This document shows, piece by piece, positions 24,755 through 31,057 of a DNA stretch of 34,744 nucleotides. The stretch is taken from the NCBI GenBank assembly GCA_003251275.1, contig QKGJ01000362.1, positions 1-34,744 on the forward strand, written 5' to 3'. A program made the position numbers and the translations under genes. This DNA is from Ignavibacteria bacterium (lineage in GTDB: Bacteria; Bacteroidota; Ignavibacteria; UBA10030; UBA6906). The notes below the pieces were generated by a model. It ran no database searches and was not told the DNA's origin. It saw only the letters and a list, made by a program, of their open reading frames with translations. The stretch's first letter is position 1. The number at the start of each line of letters is the position of its first letter.

Positions 24755-25510
24755 GTGCCCCGGAGAATTGCAGCAGGTTTGTTCTTAGTTCCTTTTTGCG
24801 TTGTCTTTCTTTTCGCGCAGGATTCGACGCGCGTCCCGAGGTTTGCCCCTTTGGATCCGATTCCGGAAATTGTCAGCTTTTTCGCGCCGTTTTTTTTTCC
24901 AAAGCTGTTCAACGATGTCCAGAGTCTTCGGCTTTACATTCAGGGGGAGCAATTCTCCGAGTTTCGGAGAACCTATGGGGATGCCCGTTCGCTCGACGCG
25001 ATTTTCTATAAGGCTGTTCGGCTGAGTTGGAACAATATTTACGAAGCTCTTTTCATCTCGTTGATTGCGACTCTCGATCACCGAACGGTAGGGATCGATC
25101 TTCCGATTATAGGTCCGATCCTCTGGTTCCCGCTGACGTCGGAATTTCCGGAGGAATTCCAACATCGTGTGACCGCTCTGCCCGATCATATCTATCATGA
25201 TTCACCGTCCGGGCCTGCGGGGGATCGGGATAAACTCCAGCACTTCTTTGGTTCGGCCTTTGTGACATATATAAGTGAGCGTACTGAACAAGCGGAGGCG
25301 ATGGGTGCGTTTATCGAGGTTTGGGAGGAGCGAATTGTTGTTGATGGAGCCCTGGACGATCGGGATATGCGCGCGAACAGACAAGGACAGCTTTTTGGTG
25401 CCGCGCTTCTCCAGGGGGGACCAACTCGTCCCTCAAGGTTTCTGGACATTGAATTTTCTACCGCTCAGCAAACAAAGCGAATCAGTGATTCTCTTGAGGT
25501 AATGCGATGA
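24755..25510 (+). CDS. Predicted secreted or membrane-anchored protein of unknown function
   Basis: I do not recognise a firm family. With the GTG start at 24755 the protein has 251 residues and begins with a signal-peptide-like segment: basic PRR, hydrophobic AAGLFLVPFCVVFLFA, then AQDS as a likely cleavage region. The middle is rich in aromatic residues (FFAPFFFPKLFNDV). The C-terminal third has DKLQHFFGSAFVTY followed by DRDMRANRQGQLFGAAL, a spacing that recalls YfiM/DUF2279-like lipoproteins and VanZ-like proteins, but only weakly. A longer frame to 24668 would overlap the carboxylase gene and hide the signal sequence. It overlaps the next regulator gene by 4 bp (ATGA), implying coupled expression. 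Confidence 0.75.
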   Translation: MPRRIAAGLFLVPFCVVFLFAQDSTRVPRFAPLDPIPEIVSFFAPFFFPKLFNDVQSLRLYIQGEQFSEFRRTYGDARSLDAIFYKAVRLSWNNIYEALFISLIATLDHRTVGIDLPIIGPILWFPLTSEFPEEFQHRVTALPDHIYHDSPSGPAGDRDKLQHFFGSAFVTYISERTEQAEAMGAFIEVWEERIVVDGALDDRDMRANRQGQLFGAALLQGGPTRPSRFLDIEFSTAQQTKRISDSLEVMR

Positions 25511-26871
25511 AATCGGTTTTAGTTGTGGATGACGAAAAAGCAATTCGCGATTCATTGAAGATGATTCTCGAGTATGCCAAGTATGATGTTACGTTCGCAG
25601 AAAATGGACAGGCAGCCTTGACGAAGGTTGTGGAAGATGTCTTCGACCTGGTTCTGCTTGACATCAAAATGGCTGGAATCGACGGTCTGAAGGTATTGGA
25701 GAAAATTCGGGAAATTCAGCCTGAACTTCCCGTGGTGATGATCTCCGGCCATGGGACGATCGAGACTGCGGTGGAGGCAACCAAACTCGGTGCGTATGAC
25801 TTCCTGCCGAAGCCGTTGGACAGAGACAAGCTGCTCATTGTGACGAGGAACGCGATCGAGAGAAAGCAGCTTCTCTCGGAAAATAAAGAAATGATGGAGA
25901 AGGTGCGTCGCCAGGGCGAGATTCTCGGCGAGAGTCCGAAGATCAAAGAAGTCCTTGCTCTCATCGGGAAAGTTGCGCAGACCGATGCGAAGGTGCTGAT
26001 CACAGGAGAAAATGGAGTTGGGAAAGAATTGGTCGCCCGGGCTATTCATCGACAGAGCAGGAGAAACGGGAAGCCGCTTGTGGAGGTGAACTGTGCTGCG
26101 ATTCCAAATGAACTTATCGAGTCTGAATTATTCGGACACGAAAAAGGTTCTTTCACGGGTGCCACCACACAGCGAGTGGGCAAGTTCGAGCTTGCCGACG
26201 GGGGAATTATTTTCCTCGACGAGATTGGGGATATGAACCTCAAGGCACAGGCAAAAGTCCTCCGGGTGTTGGAAGAGGGGAAGGTTGAACGGGTGGGAGG
26301 GAGCAGGCAGATTTCCATTGACGTCCGTGTTCTCGCGGCGACCAATCACGACCTTCCGGTTGCCATCAAAGAAGGAAGATTCCGTGAGGATCTTTTCCAT
26401 CGGCTGAATGTCATTCCCATCGTCGTTCCTCCCCTGCGGGAGAGACGCGAAGACATTCCTTTGCTTGCGGCGGCATTCGCGGAAGGTATTTGCACCCAGT
26501 ATGGGATGCGTCGCGTCAAATTCGCCGATGATGCGCTTCGAAAACTGCAGTCTATGGACTGGAGTGGAAACGTTCGTGAACTACGGAATGTGGTAGAGCG
26601 CCTCGTCATCATGAATTCCAGTGCGACGATTGATGCCTCGGAGATCGATCAGGGCCCTCTCGTCGGGAAGAGTAGTCCGGATGATCTTCTGAACATTGGT
26701 GGGACCTTTCAGGACTTCAAAGATCGCGCCGAAGCTGCTTATATCAAGAAACAGCTTGAAGCCCATAATTGGAATATCAGCAAGACCGCGGAGTCACTGG
26801 ACATCCAGCGGAGTCATCTCTACAACAAGATGAAGAAGTTTGGGCTGAACCGTGAAGACGAGCATTCCTGA
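25507..26871 (+). CDS. Sigma-54-dependent response regulator (NtrC/AtoC family)
   Basis: The 454-residue protein has a receiver (Asp52 in LVLLDIKMAGIDG, Lys in FLPKPLD) and a sigma-54 AAA+ domain with Walker A GENGVGKE (167-174), contact loop GSFTGA (214-219), Walker B IIFLDEIGD and RFREDLFHRLNVIPI. A C-terminal Fis-type helix-turn-helix follows, with NISKTAESLDIQRSHLYNKMKKFG. The Ala-to-Ser change in the contact loop is a natural variant in this family, so function is expected. It has the same domain order as the regulator at 11965 but is clearly diverged. The start overlaps the secreted-protein stop by 4 bp. The stop lies 4 bp from the thrC stop on the other strand, with no terminator between. 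The cognate kinase is not in the window. Confidence 0.95.
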   Translation: MKSVLVVDDEKAIRDSLKMILEYAKYDVTFAENGQAALTKVVEDVFDLVLLDIKMAGIDGLKVLEKIREIQPELPVVMISGHGTIETAVEATKLGAYDFLPKPLDRDKLLIVTRNAIERKQLLSENKEMMEKVRRQGEILGESPKIKEVLALIGKVAQTDAKVLITGENGVGKELVARAIHRQSRRNGKPLVEVNCAAIPNELIESELFGHEKGSFTGATTQRVGKFELADGGIIFLDEIGDMNLKAQAKVLRVLEEGKVERVGGSRQISIDVRVLAATNHDLPVAIKEGRFREDLFHRLNVIPIVVPPLRERREDIPLLAAAFAEGICTQYGMRRVKFADDALRKLQSMDWSGNVRELRNVVERLVIMNSSATIDASEIDQGPLVGKSSPDDLLNIGGTFQDFKDRAEAAYIKKQLEAHNWNISKTAESLDIQRSHLYNKMKKFGLNREDEHS

Positions 26872-26875
26872 TTCT

Positions 26876-28039
26876 TCATGGGAGGTTTTGAACGTATTTG
26901 TAGGCGGTTCCCGTATTGAACAATACCATCGTCTCTTTCGGGCTTACGTTGCCCGCCTCGAGAAGATTCCTCAGGGCAGCGAAGGTTGCTCCTCCTTCGG
27001 GTGCGGCGAAGATTCCCTCGGCGCGCGCGATATCTCTCACCCCTTCCACGATCTCTTCATCAGAAACTGCAATGGCTCTTCCGTCGCTTTCCCGTATTGC
27101 CTGTAACACGAGAAAATCTCCGACGGCTCTTGGTACGCGCAAACCGGAAGCGAGCGTTTGGGCGTTGGGAAATGGTTCTGAGAATTCGTCTCCATTTTGC
27201 CAAGCCTTGACTATCGGGGCGCAGCCTGAGGCTTGAACCGCAATCATGCGTGGCCGCCGGGAGTCGATCCACCCGAGTCGTTCCATTTCCTCAAAAGCCT
27301 TCCACATGCCGATCATGCCGGTTCCCCCTCCCGTCGGGTACACAATAACATCCGGTAATCGCCAACCAGATTGTTCGGCAATCTCGTATCCCATCGTTTT
27401 CTTTCCTTCGACTCGATATGGTTCTTTGAGCGTAGAAACGTCAAACCATCCCTCATCGTCTTTTCGTTCCTGAACGATCTTTCCGCAGTCAGTGATGAGA
27501 CCGTCGACGAGGGTGACATGAGCGCCGTAATATTCGCATTCGATGCGGAAAATGTCCGGAGTGTCACGGGGCATGAAAACATATGCCTCCATGCCTGCTT
27601 TAGCGCAATATGCGCTGAGCGCGCCTCCGGCATTTCCTGCAGTCGGTATTGCACACTTTGAGACTCCTAATTGCCTGGCCATGGAGACGGCCATAGCCAG
27701 CCCGCGGGCCTTGAACGAACCGGTTGGGCAGAGAGATTCATCTTTAATGAGAATGCTGGGACACCCTATCAGTTCTCCAAGTCTTTTGGCATGCAGCAGC
27801 GGCGTCATGCCTTCCCCGAGGGAAACGATATTTTCGTCGTCCTCGACCGGAGTCATTTCTCGGTACCGCCACATTGATTGTATACGGCCAACAAGAGAAT
27901 CTCTGGAAATCCCTCTGGAGATATCGTACACTGCGAAAAGAGGAAGGCGGCACTTGGGATTTGTGCAGAGATTCAAGAGAACGCCCTTCTCATAACGGGT
28001 GCCGCAGTGGGAACATTCGAGGTGAGAAAAATACGTCAT
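26876..28039 (-). CDS. thrC: Threonine synthase
   Basis: This PLP enzyme converts O-phosphohomoserine to threonine. The 387-residue protein has an N-terminal zinc-ribbon-like segment (CSHC and CTNPKC, residues about 9-30), as in the shorter threonine synthase class. The PLP lysine is in CPTGSFKARGLAMA, the phosphate-binding loop is TAGNAGGALSAY, and the second glycine loop is YPTGGGTGMIGMW. The family match is strong; closely related enzymes such as threonine dehydratase lack this N-terminal ribbon. It is the last gene of the leftward run and overlaps rlmB by 4 bp. Its 3' end converges with the sigma-54 regulator gene. Confidence 0.93.
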   Translation of the reverse strand: MTYFSHLECSHCGTRYEKGVLLNLCTNPKCRLPLFAVYDISRGISRDSLVGRIQSMWRYREMTPVEDDENIVSLGEGMTPLLHAKRLGELIGCPSILIKDESLCPTGSFKARGLAMAVSMARQLGVSKCAIPTAGNAGGALSAYCAKAGMEAYVFMPRDTPDIFRIECEYYGAHVTLVDGLITDCGKIVQERKDDEGWFDVSTLKEPYRVEGKKTMGYEIAEQSGWRLPDVIVYPTGGGTGMIGMWKAFEEMERLGWIDSRRPRMIAVQASGCAPIVKAWQNGDEFSEPFPNAQTLASGLRVPRAVGDFLVLQAIRESDGRAIAVSDEEIVEGVRDIARAEGIFAAPEGGATFAALRNLLEAGNVSPKETMVLFNTGTAYKYVQNLP

Positions 28040-28791
28040 GAGTTTTTCGGGAGCGCTCGTTGCCGCAATACTTCATACATGACTAATGCTCCCGCCACGG
28101 ATGCATTGAGTGATTCAATTCTCCCTCTTAAGGGAATGCTGACCAGAAAGTCGCACTGCTCACGTACTAGTCTTCTGATACCCCGTCCTTCGCTGCCGAC
28201 GACGATCGCAACAGGCCCTTTGTAGTCTACGGCTGAAAAGAGTTGGTCGGCATTCGCGTCAAGACCGGTCACCCAATAGCCATCCTCCTTGAGTTGCTTA
28301 ATGGTTGTTGCAATGTTTGTTACTTCCGCAACGGGAACATAGGCGGTTGCGCCGGCAGATGCTTTCACTACCGTGCTGTTGACAGATGCAGAATGATGCT
28401 TTGGAATGACAACGCCGTGAACACCGGTGCATTCTGCCGATCGAATCAACGCACCGAGGTTTTGGGGGTCTTCGATTTCATCCAGAATGAGAAGGAAACC
28501 CGCTTCATTTTTTCTTTTGACGGTTTGGAGAATCGAGGCCAGATCGGTTTGGACGATTGGCTCAAGGAAGGCAATGATGCCTTGTGTGGAAGGATCATTT
28601 GTCAACGCGTTGAATTCTTCTTTTCCTATCTCGGTCGTTGAAACTCTCCTTTTCGATGCGAGCGCCTTTATTTCATCGACCACGCGTCCATGAGTTCCCG
28701 CGAGCACCACTATACGTTTGACCGATGCGCCGGACTTGAGGGACTCCAGCACGGGATTTCGTCCGCAGATGAAGTTCTCCTTGGAAGTCAT
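28036..28791 (-). CDS. rlmB: 23S rRNA (guanosine-2'-O-)-methyltransferase RlmB / SpoU family
   Basis: This SPOUT-class methyltransferase probably methylates the 2'-O of a conserved guanosine of 23S rRNA (G2251 in E. coli). The 251-residue protein has an N-terminal L30e-like substrate-binding domain beginning ICGRNPVLESLKSG. The knotted SAM-binding domain carries the three SpoU motifs: DEIEDPQNLGALIRSAE, IVVGSEGRGIRRLVREQCD and IPLRGRIESLNASVAGALV. RlmB and tRNA TrmH-type members share these motifs; the N-terminal GRNPV start favours RlmB. It overlaps both neighbours by 4 bp. Confidence 0.92.
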   Translation of the reverse strand: MTSKENFICGRNPVLESLKSGASVKRIVVLAGTHGRVVDEIKALASKRRVSTTEIGKEEFNALTNDPSTQGIIAFLEPIVQTDLASILQTVKRKNEAGFLLILDEIEDPQNLGALIRSAECTGVHGVVIPKHHSASVNSTVVKASAGATAYVPVAEVTNIATTIKQLKEDGYWVTGLDANADQLFSAVDYKGPVAIVVGSEGRGIRRLVREQCDFLVSIPLRGRIESLNASVAGALVMYEVLRQRALPKNS

Positions 28792-28997
28792 TTGGTTTCT
28801 TGAGCAGTGTTGTTCGCAGTGTCAGCTGATTTTCGTTTGGTTGAACGTTTCTCAATCCACCATCCTACCAGGAAAATGCCGACGCCAACAAAAAAATACA
28901 ACTCGAACCACGTATTGTTTCCCGCAAATGTCTGAGCCCAGCCAATTATCACGCAAGCGATACCAAGAGCTTCAAGTGATTTGGCTATCAGTTTCAT
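28788..28997 (-). CDS. Small two-helix membrane protein, unknown
   Basis: This 69-residue protein has two predicted membrane helices (about residues 8-23, LGIACVIIGWAQTFAG, and 30-46, FELYFFVGVGIFLVGWW) and a charged Lys/Arg-rich C-terminal tail. The positive tail suggests a cytoplasmic C-terminus. I do not recognise a family. ATGA overlaps on both sides (with the glutaredoxin-like gene and rlmB) show that it is a real gene and not a chance frame. Confidence 0.8.
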   Translation of the reverse strand: MKLIAKSLEALGIACVIIGWAQTFAGNNTWFELYFFVGVGIFLVGWWIEKRSTKRKSADTANNTAQETK

Positions 28998-29239
28998 GGC
29001 GTGAGTGAGGCGAGTTTACTGCGGAACGATTCCTCGTCGACCGTGAACTTGCAGTGGAAGGACCCATTGATATGAACCACGGGCACGGATTCATCGTAAT
29101 CATCGAAAAAAGGCTCTCCCGGTCGGATAATTGTAGTCGTCAGTTGAAAGGGATAAGCCATGCGTACCCGTTCAAGAACTCGATGGGCTTTATCGCAAAG
29201 TGAGCAGTCTTCCTTTGTAAAGAGTTCGACGGTGATCAT
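28994..29239 (-). CDS. Glutaredoxin-like small thioredoxin-fold protein
   Basis: This 81-residue protein fits the glutaredoxin-like (DUF836-type) family: ELFTKEDCSLCDKAHRVLERV with a CxxC motif at the start of helix 1, and VPVVHING holding the cis-proline. The strand order and length match a minimal thioredoxin fold. It may act as a thiol-disulfide exchange protein in the cytoplasm, but its partner is unknown. It overlaps lgt upstream and the small membrane gene downstream by 4 bp each. Confidence 0.88.
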   Translation of the reverse strand: MITVELFTKEDCSLCDKAHRVLERVRMAYPFQLTTTIIRPGEPFFDDYDESVPVVHINGSFHCKFTVDEESFRSKLASLTP

Positions 29240-30117
29240 GCGCCGGAGGGCGAAGGGGTTTTCTTCTTCATAACTCCGATGCCGATCGCCCCGACAAGAA
29301 AGAGAGCCATTGCAATAAGCTGTGCCTCAGATAATCCGAAGAGGAGTTTCGGTTGAAGTCGGAGAAACTCCACGCTGAAACGAAACAGTGCTGCGAGCAT
29401 CAAGTAGAGCATAAATAGTTGACCGTCGGCCGTGAATCTCGCACTCCTGCGAAGCACGACAAACCCAATGATCCCAAGGAGCAGTTCGTACAACGGGGTC
29501 GGATGCAACGGCGTAGTTTCGTCGAACTTGTTGAACGAGTGGCCAAGCGCATCCCGACCTGCCGGAATCACCCGTAATGAATCGTAGTGCCAGTGGTTTG
29601 CCTCTTCCGGATTACGTTGAAAATACTCGTTGAGCATCGTCGTCGGTTTTGCTGTTCCTTTTGCGTAAATCACTCCCCACGGAAGGGTGGTTGGTGAGCC
29701 GTAATCGCCGTCTCCCGCCAGATGGCAGCCGACTCGTCCAATGCCATAGGCAAGTATCAGTGCAATGCCAAGGGCGTCGAGAAAGCGTCGATAGGGAATG
29801 TGCTTCTTGCGCACATACCAGATAATGACACTCATTCCAAGAACGAACCCGCCATACCAGGTAAGGCCGCCGGGCGAAAAGGCAGTCCAGGGATCGGCGA
29901 GGAATTCGTTCCAGTTCTCAACCAGGTGAAGTAGTTTTGCTCCCAGCAAACCGAAAACGACCGAGAGAAGAGTTATCGTGCTTGCCAACTCGGGATTGAT
30001 GGATCGTTTCTTGAGTTCCCCTGCGAGAATGTAGTTCCCGCCGAGGAAGGCGATACCGAGCATCAATCCGTAACTGTAGATCTTGATCGGACCAATTTCA
30101 AAGAGAATCGGAATCAT
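29236..30117 (-). CDS. lgt: Prolipoprotein diacylglyceryl transferase
   Basis: Lgt is the inner-membrane enzyme that transfers diacylglycerol from phosphatidylglycerol to the lipobox cysteine of prolipoproteins, the first step of lipoprotein maturation. The 293-residue protein has about seven hydrophobic segments, the N-terminal PIKIYSYGLMLGIAF and the HGGL-like region SPGGLTWYGGFVLG. The Lgt signature appears as GRVGCHLAGDGDYG, and HPTPLYELLLG follows. In SPGGLTWYG the usual His of the H-G-G-L motif is replaced, as in several other phyla. The ATG lies 9 bp after the stop of the unknown 134-residue gene. Confidence 0.95.
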   Translation of the reverse strand: MIPILFEIGPIKIYSYGLMLGIAFLGGNYILAGELKKRSINPELASTITLLSVVFGLLGAKLLHLVENWNEFLADPWTAFSPGGLTWYGGFVLGMSVIIWYVRKKHIPYRRFLDALGIALILAYGIGRVGCHLAGDGDYGSPTTLPWGVIYAKGTAKPTTMLNEYFQRNPEEANHWHYDSLRVIPAGRDALGHSFNKFDETTPLHPTPLYELLLGIIGFVVLRRSARFTADGQLFMLYLMLAALFRFSVEFLRLQPKLLFGLSEAQLIAMALFLVGAIGIGVMKKKTPSPSGA

Positions 30118-30126
30118 AGGTATACT

Positions 30127-30531
30127 CTATCGTTCAACGATGGTTGATCCAACAATGACTTCGACAAATCGTTGGCGCGGCTGCTTCAGGAGCGTGATGC
30201 TTCTAGTTTTGAATTGAACACGAAAGATGTTTTTGGTTCCATCAATAGACTCGACGACGATTTCGTACACTCCTTTGAGTGCGTCGTACTCTTTTCGAAA
30301 CTGGGCGGGTCCGGTTGATGGAAGACTTAGTGACGGAGCTTTCAGGCCGCGCAGACGGAAGAGGATCGTGTGATCGTCGATGGAGTCTTGGACGGCGATT
30401 TCGTATTGAAATGCTGTGAAGTGCTTCGTGGTTTCAAGTCGAAAAGCAACTCTGACCTTCTGATCCCGTTCGCTCAAAACGGGCTCGATAAGAAGCCGGT
30501 ACTCTGTCTCTTGCGTCGGTTGTTTTTTCAC
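30127..30531 (-). CDS. Hypothetical protein, 134 residues
   Basis: I do not recognise this protein. It has no signal peptide, membrane segment, cysteine cluster or nucleotide-binding motif. Alternating polar and hydrophobic residues (for example VRVAFRLETTKHFTAFQYEIAV and YEIVVESIDG) suggest an all-beta fold. The start is GTG at 30531 without a convincing ribosome-binding site. It lies 9 bp from lgt and in the same reading frame as ptsN, separated from the ptsN stop by 14 sense codons. Position and strand agree with membership of the ptsN-lgt run. It is probably expressed, but its function cannot be inferred. Confidence 0.65.
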   Translation of the reverse strand: MKKQPTQETEYRLLIEPVLSERDQKVRVAFRLETTKHFTAFQYEIAVQDSIDDHTILFRLRGLKAPSLSLPSTGPAQFRKEYDALKGVYEIVVESIDGTKNIFRVQFKTRSITLLKQPRQRFVEVIVGSTIVER

Positions 30532-30552
30532 CGTGAACTTCTGGCCATGCGC

Positions 30553-30570
30553 GGTGGAGGGTGGAGGGTG
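30553..30570. repeat. Short tandem heptamer (GGTGGAG) between ptsN and the unknown gene
   Basis: GGTGGAGGGTGGAGGGTG on the plus strand is 2.6 copies of a 7-bp unit in the 42-bp gap between the ptsN stop and the next start. Its G runs could form a two-tier quadruplex on the plus strand, which is the template strand for these genes. No function is known. Confidence 0.7.
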
Positions 30571-30573
30571 ATC

Positions 30574-31044
30574 CTACATGTCAAAATAGGTTGCCTCTTC
30601 CTGCTTGAAGACTTCCAGGATTTCCTTGGACGATCTGAGCTCGAGGAGGCGTTTCCGAAAATCTTCCTTGTTCATCAGGCGGGAGATGCGGCTGAGGAGT
30701 TTGATATGAGGGCCGACCATGTTCTCTTTCCCAACAAGAAGGAAGACCAGTCGGACAGGCTTTGCGTCGAGCGATTGGTAGTCGATGGGTTCTTCTGTCA
30801 CGGCAAATGCCGCAACGATGTCGCTCACCGCTTCTGTTTTACCATGGGGAATAGCGAACCCGTTGCCAACGCCGGTGGACATGATTTTTTCGCGGTCAAA
30901 GATAGCCTGCCTCACTCGTTCTTTGTCTTGCACGCGGGGGGAAGTAGAAACGAGATCGATCATTGCGTTAATAATCTCTTCTTTGGTATTTCCCTTTAAC
31001 CCTGTGACCACCAGTTGTTCGTTCAGTATATCGCTGATCTTCAT
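30574..31044 (-). CDS. ptsN: PTS IIA component, nitrogen-regulatory/fructose type (PtsN-like)
   Basis: This 156-residue protein is a fructose-family EIIA domain. The phospho-accepting His lies in NGFAIPHGKTEAV, and other family segments are NTKEEIINAMIDLV, REKIMSTGVG and LVFLLVGKENMVGPHIKLLSRIS. With no transport EIIB or EIIC gene nearby, a regulatory role like that of EIIA-Ntr is more likely than sugar uptake; EIIA-Ntr enzymes link phosphoenolpyruvate/nitrogen state to potassium transport and other targets. It lies 13 bp after the fusion gene. It ends with TAG, and the same frame continues into the unknown 134-residue gene. Confidence 0.93.
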   Translation of the reverse strand: MKISDILNEQLVVTGLKGNTKEEIINAMIDLVSTSPRVQDKERVRQAIFDREKIMSTGVGNGFAIPHGKTEAVSDIVAAFAVTEEPIDYQSLDAKPVRLVFLLVGKENMVGPHIKLLSRISRLMNKEDFRKRLLELRSSKEILEVFKQEEATYFDM

Positions 31045-31057
31045 GTATTATCTACTC

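Noticed and set aside
24037-24912. 291-codon open frame on the minus strand
   Set aside because: It is antisense to the carboxyltransferase and secreted-protein genes and has no recognisable motif.
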